Below the pieces are notes generated by a model. That model had not been told where the DNA came from and ran no database searches. It saw only the letters and a list, made by a program, of their open reading frames with translations. Below are positions 8,609 through 16,185 of a DNA stretch of 54,092 bases, piece by piece. The DNA lies in the NCBI GenBank assembly GCA_020024635.1, contig JAHHTL010000012.1, positions 1 to 54,092 of the forward strand. The letters are read 5' to 3'. The position numbers and the translations under genes were made by a program. Every line of letters begins with the position of its first letter. Positions within the stretch are counted from its first letter, which is position 1. Source of the stretch: Ruminococcus sp. Its GTDB lineage: Bacteria; Bacillota; Clostridia; Lachnospirales; Lachnospiraceae.

Positions 8609-8615
8609 AAGGACA

Positions 8616-8659
8616 AATAAGGAAGGAAGCGCCTTACTTTAGTCGCTTCCTTCCTTATT
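8616..8659 (-). terminator. Terminator of the spoIVA transcript
   Basis: A 16-base-pair perfect stem (8616-8631 with 8644-8659) around a 12-base loop lies 31 bases after the spoIVA stop codon. The T tract on the minus strand is short. Confidence 0.75.
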
Positions 8660-8690
8660 TATGTCTATCTATTAACCGACAGCCCCTTTT

Positions 8691-10163
8691 CTAAATGATA
8701 ATACATACAATTCCTCCGTTACTATCATTTACAATTTTTTGCATCGTATCTTGAAGTTTTACCTGACTTTCATCATTGATCATCATGATTTTATTTTTAA
8801 TTCCATCAATCACAAGTTCTTCGATGGACTTCCCAAATATATTTGTATCCCAAATTCCTCCTTTCTTCTCTCCTTCTCCTTTGATGTATTCCACAAGATC
8901 CTGAGCTTGTTTTTCACTTCCTACAATTGGTGCAATATCTGTTTCAATGTTTGCTTTTATCATATGAATCGATGGTGCTTCAGAATGGATCTTTACACCA
9001 TATTTGCTTCCTTGTTTTATAATCTGAGGTTCTTCTAGGAAAATTTCTTCTTTGGAAGGACTGACCACACCATATCCTTTCATTTTTACATCCGTAAACG
9101 CATCTTTAATCTGACTATACTCTTTTTTTATAACAGCAAGTTCTTTCATCGCTGAGATTAATTCGTACTCTCCTTTGATCTGTGTTCCTGTCAGTTCACT
9201 TAACACTTCATAGTAGTATTGTTCCGCAAAACTAACGCCTACTATTATTTTTCCTGTATCCATTTCTATTTTATCTACATGCATTTTATTTATGTAGATT
9301 CCATCATATTCTCCTAAATCACTTGCTGCGCTTCGTATATCACTAAAACGATCCATCACTGTCTTTACATTTTTTAAAAGTTCCTGTTTAATTTTATGAT
9401 CTACCGGCAACATTTCTACCCACTTAGGAATATAAAATTCCACTTCTGTAATCGGAAACTCATATAAAATCTGTTTCATCATTTTGTGTATATCTTCTTC
9501 TTTCAATTGCTCACAGTTTACAGGCAAAACACTAACTTTATAGGTTTCTTCCATCTCATCTTTTAATCGTTTTACTTCTTCACTGAATGGTTTTTTAGTA
9601 TTTAAGATTACGAGAAAGGGTTTTCCAATGGATTGAAGTTCCTGAATCGTTTTCTCCTCGGCTGGGATATAATTTTCTCGAGGAAGTTCTCCGATACTAC
9701 CGTCTGTTGTAACTACAATCCCAATCGTAGAATGGTCATGGATCACCTTTTCTGTTCCCATTTCTGCCGCTTTTGTAAATGGGATTTCCGTATCAAACCA
9801 TGGAGTTTTTACCTGTCTTTCTGTCTCTTGCTCCAAGTGGCCTGTGGCCCCTTTTACCATGTAACCAACGCAATCAATTAATCTTATTTTTACATCTACC
9901 TCATCATTGAGCATTACCCTTGCTGCATCTTTGGGAACAAATTTAGGTTCTGTTGTCATAATGGTCGTTCCAGATGCTGATTGTGGCATTTCATCTTTTG
10001 TACGAGCTTTTGCAGGGTTATCTGTCATATATGGAAGAACCATCACATCCATAAATCGTTTAATAAACGTTGACTTGCCTGTCCGAACAGGACCTACTAC
10101 TCCAATATAAATTTCTCCATTTGTTCTTGCTTTCATATCTTTGTATAACTGAAATGAATCCAT
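8691..10163 (-). CDS. spoIVA: Stage IV sporulation protein A, coat assembly ATPase
   Basis: SpoIVA polymerises on the outer forespore membrane using ATP and forms the base layer of the spore coat. From the ATG at 10163 the protein is 490 residues, close to the 492 of Bacillus subtilis. An earlier in-frame start at 10241 lies inside gpsA, while GGGGGT sits before 10163. The Walker A motif GPVRTGKS (24-31), the switch-like LIDCVGYMVKGATGH and the TTDGSIGELPRENY segment are characteristic. A sigma-E-type promoter lies directly upstream. It follows gpsA by 56 bases and ends at a strong terminator. It shows that the organism makes spores or descends from one that did. Confidence 0.96.
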   Translation of the reverse strand: MDSFQLYKDMKARTNGEIYIGVVGPVRTGKSTFIKRFMDVMVLPYMTDNPAKARTKDEMPQSASGTTIMTTEPKFVPKDAARVMLNDEVDVKIRLIDCVGYMVKGATGHLEQETERQVKTPWFDTEIPFTKAAEMGTEKVIHDHSTIGIVVTTDGSIGELPRENYIPAEEKTIQELQSIGKPFLVILNTKKPFSEEVKRLKDEMEETYKVSVLPVNCEQLKEEDIHKMMKQILYEFPITEVEFYIPKWVEMLPVDHKIKQELLKNVKTVMDRFSDIRSAASDLGEYDGIYINKMHVDKIEMDTGKIIVGVSFAEQYYYEVLSELTGTQIKGEYELISAMKELAVIKKEYSQIKDAFTDVKMKGYGVVSPSKEEIFLEEPQIIKQGSKYGVKIHSEAPSIHMIKANIETDIAPIVGSEKQAQDLVEYIKGEGEKKGGIWDTNIFGKSIEELVIDGIKNKIMMINDESQVKLQDTMQKIVNDSNGGIVCIII

Positions 10164-10190
10164 AAAAATACCCCCTTGTTCTGTGATACA

Positions 10191-10220
10191 AATGTATGCA
10201 CAAATCAAGGAGGTTATGAC
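10191..10220 (-). promoter_or_regulatory. Candidate sigma-E sporulation promoter of spoIVA
   Basis: On the minus strand GTCATAAC (10220-10213) and CATACATT (10198-10191) are 14 bases apart. This matches the mother-cell sigma-E consensus (about GTCATATT, 13-15 bases, CATACAAT). It starts right after the gpsA stop codon and fits the known sigma-E control of spoIVA in Bacillus. Confidence 0.65.
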
Positions 10221-11242
10221 TATTTGTTCTCTTCCGGCCATGGTAGAGATGCATGTTCACTTTTTTTAGAGCGAAGCATCAATTCTTCTACAGCAATCTT
10301 TGGATCTTTCCCTTCAAAAAGAATTTGATTGATCTGTTCTACGATTGGCATAGACACATTATACTTTTTCGCAAGTTTTGCTGCAGCCTTTGCAGAATAA
10401 ACACCTTCTACGACCATCTTTACTTCATCCATCGCTTCTTGCATGCTTTTTCCCTGTCCCATAAGGTATCCTGCTTTTCTATTACGGCTGTGTACGCTGG
10501 CACAGGTTACAATCAAATCTCCCATGCCTGTTAACCCTGAAAAAGATTCTGCTTTTCCCCCCATCTTTACGCCAAGACGTGAAATCTCTGCAATTCCTCT
10601 TGTAATAAGCGCCGCTTTTGTATTATCCCCATAACCAAGTCCGTCTGCCATACCTGCCGCCAAAGCTATGACATTTTTCAAAGAGCCCCCAAGTTCAATT
10701 CCCAAAATATCCGGACTTGTATAAACGCGAAATACTTCATTGGTAAACATCTCTTGTAAATATTCTGCTGTTTTTCTTGTTTTTGCACCAACGACACAAC
10801 TAGTTGGAAGTTTTCTTCCCACTTCCTCTGCATGGCTTGGTCCTGAAAGCACGGCAACATCTGCCTGTGGAATTTCTTCTTCGATCTGCATCGACAATGT
10901 CATTAAAGTAGAATCTTCAATTCCTTTTGCTACATCCACAATAATCTGACCTTCTTTTACATAGGAGCTCATTTTCTTTGCCGTTGCTCTTGTAAATGGG
11001 GATGGAACTGCAAGAACAAGGAAATCTTTTCCCACAATTGCCTCTTCCATTGTTGTTGTAAATACCATGTCTTCTGGAATCTTCACTCCTGGAAGTTTTG
11101 TCTTATGTTCTCTTTCTTTTGTAAGCATACAAACTTCTTCTGGATCAATCGACCAAACCGTAACCTGATGTCCATTTTCATTAAGGAGAACTGAAAGAGC
11201 TGTTCCCCAGCTTCCTGCACCTAATACTCCAATATCTGCCAT
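10220..11242 (-). CDS. gpsA: Glycerol-3-phosphate dehydrogenase [NAD(P)+]
   Basis: GpsA reduces dihydroxyacetone phosphate to sn-glycerol 3-phosphate, the backbone for phospholipids. The 340-residue protein starts with a Rossmann motif GAGSWGTALS (8-17). The catalytic Lys lies in the conserved ELGGSLKNVIALAAG segment, and the C-terminal domain carries SFSGLTGMGDLIVTC. Length is normal. It lies 48 bases after plsY, whose enzyme consumes its product, so the order der-plsY-gpsA makes metabolic sense. The short C-terminal tail after position 325 is Lys- and Glu-rich. Confidence 0.96.
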   Translation of the reverse strand: MADIGVLGAGSWGTALSVLLNENGHQVTVWSIDPEEVCMLTKEREHKTKLPGVKIPEDMVFTTTMEEAIVGKDFLVLAVPSPFTRATAKKMSSYVKEGQIIVDVAKGIEDSTLMTLSMQIEEEIPQADVAVLSGPSHAEEVGRKLPTSCVVGAKTRKTAEYLQEMFTNEVFRVYTSPDILGIELGGSLKNVIALAAGMADGLGYGDNTKAALITRGIAEISRLGVKMGGKAESFSGLTGMGDLIVTCASVHSRNRKAGYLMGQGKSMQEAMDEVKMVVEGVYSAKAAAKLAKKYNVSMPIVEQINQILFEGKDPKIAVEELMLRSKKSEHASLPWPEENK

Positions 11243-11290
11243 ATTTAACCTCTCCTCTTCATAAAATCCCGAAAATAATTTTTATCGGTT

Positions 11291-11923
11291 TTATTTTTTA
11301 TCTGATCTAAATGGCATCTCCGTGCCAGATAACAATCGTTTAATATTTGTCTTATGGCGATACCAAGCAAGGACCATAAGAATAAAAACAAGCACATATA
11401 GCTCATACAAAAATGCGGCTTCCATTTTAAAATATCCCAGCTGCCCAAATGCAACCACTTCAAGAAAGAAGGTGGTAGATGCCAAAAGAGAGCCGACGGA
11501 TACATAACGTGTAAAAATAGCTGCAATTAAAAATGCGGACAATGGTATGGGAACCAGTGCAAAACCAGTAGACACCACAAGTCCACCGAGAACTGCAATT
11601 CCTTTTCCACCTTTAAAATGCAGATAGAACGGAAAATTATGCCCCAATGTAGCCCCTAGTCCTGCGTACATTGCCAAAAGGGGAACCATGGAGCTCTCTT
11701 TATAGAGGCCTCGCACAATTACGATTGCAACCACACACTTTAGAACATCCCCTACAAAGGTCAAGGCTCCCGCTTTCCACCCCAATACTCTCACTGCATT
11801 CGTAGATCCAGCATTTCCACTACCTTCCTGCTTAATATCCACGTGATTCATCTTTCCAACAATTATTCCTGTTTGAAGAAGTCCACATACATATCCAATC
11901 AAAAGGCTGATCAGTCTTTCCAT
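11291..11923 (-). CDS. plsY: Acyl-phosphate:glycerol-3-phosphate acyltransferase
   Basis: PlsY moves an acyl chain from acyl phosphate (made by PlsX) to glycerol 3-phosphate at the membrane, the first committed step of phospholipid synthesis. The 210-residue protein has about five membrane segments and the conserved loops SGNAGSTNAVRVLG, GHNFPFYLHFKGGKGIA and a C-terminal WYRHKTNIKRLLSGTE, all of which line the active site in the family. It starts one base after the der stop codon, so it is translationally coupled to der. Confidence 0.95.
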   Translation of the reverse strand: MERLISLLIGYVCGLLQTGIIVGKMNHVDIKQEGSGNAGSTNAVRVLGWKAGALTFVGDVLKCVVAIVIVRGLYKESSMVPLLAMYAGLGATLGHNFPFYLHFKGGKGIAVLGGLVVSTGFALVPIPLSAFLIAAIFTRYVSVGSLLASTTFFLEVVAFGQLGYFKMEAAFLYELYVLVFILMVLAWYRHKTNIKRLLSGTEMPFRSDKK

Positions 11924-11924
11924 A

Positions 11925-13253
11925 CTATTGGTCCTTTTCCTTTCTCTCTCTTATGATAAATCTAAGAGAAGTTCCTCTGAACCCAAATGCTTCACGAATC
12001 TTATTTTCTAAATATCTTGTATAAGAAAAATGCATAAGCGCCTTATCATTTACAAAAATAATAAAAGTAGGTGGTTTGACAGAAACCTGAGTGATATAGT
12101 AAAGCTTCAATCTCTTTCCTTTATCAGATGGTGGTTGCTGCATGGCAACTGCTTCTGTCATAATCTCATTTAAGACACCGGTTGAAATACGAAGTGTCTG
12201 ATTTTCAATCACCATATCAATCATATCATAAAGTTTTGGAAGTCTTTGTCCTGTTTTTGCAGATACATACATAATCTCCGCATATGGAAGATAAGAAAGC
12301 ACCTGACGGATCTTCCCTTCATACTCTCTTGTGGTTTTATCATTTTTTTCAATGGCATCCCACTTATTTACAACAATAATGATCCCTTTTCCTCTTTCAT
12401 GTGCAATCCCTGCGATCTTCGCATCCTGCTCGGTGATTCCCTCTACTGCATCAATCACCATCAACACTACATCGGCTCGTTCCACGGCAGTAACTGTACG
12501 AATGATACTATAGCGCTCTAATTCTTCTTTAATCTTATTTTTTCTTCGTAATCCTGCTGTATCAATAAATACATATTCTTTCTTGTTATGAACAATCTCT
12601 GTATCAATGGCATCTCTTGTTGTACCTGCAACATTGGATACAATGACACGATTCTCACCTAGCAACTTGTTTATAATGGATGATTTTCCTACATTTGGCT
12701 TTCCTACAATGGCAATTCTTGGTCTTTCATCTTCCTCTGCTTCCCCTATTCCTTCTGGGAAATACGCAATCACTTCATCAAGAAGATCTCCAAGTCCCAA
12801 TCTTGAAGCTGCTGAAACCGGAACAGGATCCCCAATTCCAAGATTATAGAATTCATACACATCGGGCATAAATTTTTCAAAGCTGTCTACTTTATTTACC
12901 GCGAGCACAACTGGTTTTCCTGATCTTCGAAGCATATCTGCCACTTTGGAATCGGCATCTACAAGACCTTGACGCACATCTGTAATAAAAATGATCACAT
13001 CTGCCGTATCAATGGCAATCTGTGCTTGTTCACGCATCTGTGATAAGATAATATCTTTGCTTTCCGGCTCAATTCCCCCTGTATCAATCATTGTAAACTC
13101 TTTATCAAGCCAGCTCACATCGGCATAGATTCTGTCTCTTGTCACACCTGGTGTATCCTTTACGATGGAAATCATCTCTCCGGCAAGAACATTAAATAAA
13201 GTGGATTTTCCAACATTCGGTCTTCCCACTATCGCTACCACTGGTTTACTCAT
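11925..13253 (-). CDS. der: Ribosome-assembly GTPase Der (EngA)
   Basis: Der is an essential GTPase of 50S ribosome assembly with two GTPase domains in tandem. The first G1 motif is GRPNVGKST (10-18) and the second GKPNVGKSS lies near 183-191, each followed by DTAG and NKxD motifs. A KH-like domain occupies the last 90 residues or so. Length (442) is typical. A sigma-A promoter lies 56 bases upstream, and der leads the operon with plsY and gpsA. Confidence 0.97.
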   Translation of the reverse strand: MSKPVVAIVGRPNVGKSTLFNVLAGEMISIVKDTPGVTRDRIYADVSWLDKEFTMIDTGGIEPESKDIILSQMREQAQIAIDTADVIIFITDVRQGLVDADSKVADMLRRSGKPVVLAVNKVDSFEKFMPDVYEFYNLGIGDPVPVSAASRLGLGDLLDEVIAYFPEGIGEAEEDERPRIAIVGKPNVGKSSIINKLLGENRVIVSNVAGTTRDAIDTEIVHNKKEYVFIDTAGLRRKNKIKEELERYSIIRTVTAVERADVVLMVIDAVEGITEQDAKIAGIAHERGKGIIIVVNKWDAIEKNDKTTREYEGKIRQVLSYLPYAEIMYVSAKTGQRLPKLYDMIDMVIENQTLRISTGVLNEIMTEAVAMQQPPSDKGKRLKLYYITQVSVKPPTFIIFVNDKALMHFSYTRYLENKIREAFGFRGTSLRFIIRERKEKDQ

Positions 13254-13308
13254 ACTTTATTAACTACCTTTCTATCATGATCTTCTTAATTTCTTAATCT
13301 TCTAAGTT

Positions 13309-13337
13309 ATTATAATCATAATTTACTATTTACGCAA
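13309..13337 (-). promoter_or_regulatory. Sigma-A promoter of der-plsY-gpsA
   Basis: TTGCGT (13337-13332) and TATAAT (13314-13309) on the minus strand are exactly 17 bases apart, 56 bases before the der start codon. The intergenic region also serves the divergent PRPP-synthase-like gene, whose own promoter is less clear. Confidence 0.7.
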
Positions 13338-13428
13338 GGGAACCTTGAATTTATAGTCAAAAAATGATATAACCATTATAGAATTGGGTTAAGATTCTAA
13401 TTATTATATCAAAACATAGGAGAATATC

Positions 13429-14607
13429 ATGCCAAATATCGAAAGATTAGAAAAAACACTTCCTACTGCACCACTAAAGATTGTTGCTATGAAAAGTTGT
13501 GCTGATCTGGGAAGAAAAGTAAATGAATACATTGTATCATTTCGCAAAGATACTGTCAGCGAAGCCGATGTTTCTGCTTTGTACTCCAACTACAAGTCTA
13601 ATAATTATCTTGTAGATTATACTTGTCCAAGATTTGGTTCTGGAGAAGCAAAAGGTGCGCTTGCAGAATCCATTCGTGGTACAGACTTATTTATTATGAC
13701 AGACGTATGTAATCACAGCCTTACATACACCGTAAATGGATATGAAAATCACATGTCTCCAGATGATCACTTTCAAGATTTAAAGCGTATCATTTCTGCT
13801 GCTACTGGTAAGGCTCGTCGTATAAATGTCATCATGCCTTTCCTGTATGAAAGCCGTCAGCATAAACGTTCCAAGCGAGAATCTCTAGACTGTGCTATGG
13901 CGCTGGAAGAACTGACAGCTATGGGGGTTACAAATATTATCACTTTTGATGCTCACGATCCTAGGGTGCAAAATGCCATCCCTCTTAGTGGATTTGACAG
14001 CTTTAACCCACCTTATCAGTTTATGAAAGCTTTATTCCGCTCTGTACCGGATCTAAACGTGGATAAAGATCATCTTATGATCATAAGTCCAGACGAAGGT
14101 GCGATGCATCGTGCGGTTTACTTTTCTAATATCCTTGGTGTTGATATGGGTATGTTCTATAAACGCCGTGATTATTCCAAAATTGTAAATGGAAAGAATC
14201 CAATCGTTGCCCACGAATTCCTTGGTGACGACGTAAACGGAAAAGATGTGATCATTGTAGATGATATGATTGCATCCGGTGAAAGTATGCTTGACGTTGC
14301 AAAACAAATCAAAGAAAGAGGCGCCCAACGTGTGTTTGTCTGCACAACATTTGGTCTTTTTACCGAAGGTTTTGAAAAATTTGATGAGTATTACGAAAAT
14401 GGATTTATCGATCGTGTGATCACAACAAATCTTACTTATCTTCCGGAAGAAGCATTTGACAGACCTTATTTTGTTACAGCTGATATGAGTAAGTTTCTTG
14501 CCCTTATTATTGATTCTCTTAATCACGATACGACAATTGGAGAAGTATTAAATCCAACCGACAAGATTCACGCTCTTCTTGAGAAAAAAAGAAACGAAAA
14601 TCTTTAA
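13429..14607 (+). CDS. Ribose-phosphate pyrophosphokinase-like protein, divergent long form
   Basis: PRPP synthases make phosphoribosyl pyrophosphate from ribose 5-phosphate and ATP. The 392-residue protein keeps the family layout: GEAKGALAESIRGTDLFIM (72-90), the MPFLYESRQHKRSKRES ATP region (136-152), FDAHDPRVQ (173-181), the KRRD flexible loop (245-248) and a PRPP-binding loop. Differences are its length (about 315 is usual), extra sequence at both ends, and a loop reading DDMIASGES (278-286) in place of the usual DDxxDTAGT. A good site (AGGAG) precedes the ATG. It may be a true PRPP synthase variant or a related enzyme, and a second canonical prs elsewhere would favour the latter. Confidence 0.8.
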   Translation: MPNIERLEKTLPTAPLKIVAMKSCADLGRKVNEYIVSFRKDTVSEADVSALYSNYKSNNYLVDYTCPRFGSGEAKGALAESIRGTDLFIMTDVCNHSLTYTVNGYENHMSPDDHFQDLKRIISAATGKARRINVIMPFLYESRQHKRSKRESLDCAMALEELTAMGVTNIITFDAHDPRVQNAIPLSGFDSFNPPYQFMKALFRSVPDLNVDKDHLMIISPDEGAMHRAVYFSNILGVDMGMFYKRRDYSKIVNGKNPIVAHEFLGDDVNGKDVIIVDDMIASGESMLDVAKQIKERGAQRVFVCTTFGLFTEGFEKFDEYYENGFIDRVITTNLTYLPEEAFDRPYFVTADMSKFLALIIDSLNHDTTIGEVLNPTDKIHALLEKKRNENL

Positions 14608-14640
14608 GCCAAAAGGGACTGTAAAAAACTCCTAACTAAC

Positions 14641-14680
14641 AGAGACCAACATCGGCGAATGCCGAAAGTTGGTCTCTGTG
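14641..14680. terminator. Long bidirectional hairpin after the PRPP-synthase-like gene
   Basis: The outer stem AGAGACCAAC/GTTGGTCTCT is continued by an inner TCGGC/GCCGA stem around a GAAT loop. The following T tract is weak. It lies 34 bases after the stop codon. Confidence 0.65.
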
Positions 14681-14738
14681 TCTTTCCTAAGTAAATATTT
14701 CTCCTAAAATGTGAATTTCTTTCTAAAAAATGGTGCAC

Positions 14739-15165
14739 TCAATAAAGATATGTGGATATCTTTTTGTTTTTATGCAGCCAATTGTTTTCGCTGTTTTTTA
14801 TTATGATAGATCCATATCCTACATCTGCCACAGGGTACTTCGGATCATGCCCATAGCTTTTGTGAAACTTTTCCATTAAAGGTACAAAACATTCCCTGTC
14901 ACTTACATACGGTTTTACATCAATCACTACTACGTATTCATCACATACTGCAGCCTGAAATTTCTATATGTTGGGCATATGTTTTTAATCGTTTATAATA
15001 CCCTTGTAATTCCTGATATTGTCTTTGATGTATGCTTTTTCTGTGTCCAGAGCCATAGACAAACGTAGATTCCTCCAATCCTGTTCCAGACTTGTACATT
15101 TCCAAAAGTTCACACACATAATCAATTGCGTATTCCTCTCTTTTTTCGAGTTATAATCCCAGATA
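14739..15165 (-). pseudogene. Decayed IS1182-type transposase
   Basis: Two frames hold matching pieces. About 15155-14941 reads EEYAIDYVCELLEMYKSG and then FVYGSGHRKSIHQRQYQ before a stop. About 14970-14808 in another frame reads QAAVCDEYVVVIDVKPYVSD, then DPKYPVADVGYGS, which resembles the IS1182-family DDE domain just before the second catalytic Asp. The piece between them, with the first catalytic Asp region, is missing, and both ends are truncated. So there is an internal deletion, a frameshift and loss of the C-terminus, and the gene cannot be functional. I see no intact terminal inverted repeats. The rest of 14680-15241 holds nothing else. Confidence 0.75.
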
Positions 15166-15241
15166 TCCTAGAACATAGAAAGCTATATCAAACTCCAAGG
15201 TCATGAAGATAAATGAACGTTGGGAAAATTTCCCCATCTTT

Positions 15242-16168
15242 TTATTCTGTATAAAACAGTGCATTTACAAACTCATCCGAATCAAATTTCTGAAGATCCT
15301 CTATTTTTTCTCCTACTCCAATATATTTTACTGGTATCCCAAGTTCTGCCTGAATTGCCACTGCAATACCACCTTTGGCTGTACCATCCATTTTTGTAAG
15401 AATAACACCTGTTATATCAGAAACTTCGTTAAACTCTTTTGCCTGTGTAAGTGCATTCTGTCCTGTTGTGGCATCCAAAACTACAAGAGTTTCTTTATGG
15501 GCTTCCGGGTATTCTCGATCGATCACACGATTTATCTTCTTCAACTCTTCCATTAGATTTTTCTTATTATGAAGTCTTCCTGCCGTATCACAAAGAAGAA
15601 TATCTGCTTTTCTTGCTTTTGCAGCAGCCACAGCATCATAAATGACTGCTGCAGGATCTGATCCTTCCTGACCACCAATCATATCACACTGTGCCCTTGA
15701 TGCCCATTCTTTGAGTTGTTCCCCTGCTGCTGCACGGAAGGTATCTGCTGCCGCGAGGATCACTTTTTTATGCTCATCATGGAATTTTCCTGCTAATTTT
15801 CCAATGGTTGTAGTCTTGCCTACCCCATTTACTCCAATCACAAACACTACTGAGGTTTTGTGTTCAAACTCATATGCAGTATCCCCTACATCCATCTGTT
15901 CTTTGATGCTGTCAATTAAAAATTCTCTACACTGCACTGGCTCTTTAATATGATTTTCTTTTACTTTTTTCTTCAGATCTTCAATAATATTCATGGTCGT
16001 GTTTACCCCTAAATCTCCCATGATAAGTGTTTCTTCTAACTCTTCGTAAAATTCTTCATCTATATTGGAAAATCCACGAAAAATATTGTCCATGCCTAGT
16101 ACCACATTATCTCTTGTTTTGGCCAGTCCAGAAACTAATCGTTTAAAAAATCCTTTTTTTTCTTCCAT
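15242..16168 (-). CDS. ftsY: Signal recognition particle receptor FtsY
   Basis: FtsY is the membrane-associated receptor that docks ribosome-SRP complexes on the SecYEG translocon. The 308-residue protein has an N domain (about 1-100) and a G domain with G1 GVNGVGKTTTIGKL (112-125), DTFRAAA, DTAGRLHN and TKMDGTAKGG motifs. It lacks the long acidic A domain of Escherichia coli FtsY, as is normal in Firmicutes. It follows smc by 17 bases in the conserved rnc-smc-ftsY order. Confidence 0.97.
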   Translation of the reverse strand: MEEKKGFFKRLVSGLAKTRDNVVLGMDNIFRGFSNIDEEFYEELEETLIMGDLGVNTTMNIIEDLKKKVKENHIKEPVQCREFLIDSIKEQMDVGDTAYEFEHKTSVVFVIGVNGVGKTTTIGKLAGKFHDEHKKVILAAADTFRAAAGEQLKEWASRAQCDMIGGQEGSDPAAVIYDAVAAAKARKADILLCDTAGRLHNKKNLMEELKKINRVIDREYPEAHKETLVVLDATTGQNALTQAKEFNEVSDITGVILTKMDGTAKGGIAVAIQAELGIPVKYIGVGEKIEDLQKFDSDEFVNALFYTE

Positions 16169-16185
16169 CTTTTTTATTTCCTTTC

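Larger units (their letters stand above)
8216..8615. other. Non-coding accessory stretch with remnants, hairpins and an inverted repeat
   Basis: No intact gene is visible here. It contains a short open remnant (8416-8553, minus), two hairpins with T tracts on the plus strand (8354-8379 and 8579-8608) and a GTTACA-N8-TGTAAC inverted repeat (8548-8567) that overlaps a minus-strand TATAAT (8558-8553). Nothing else is identifiable. Confidence 0.5.
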
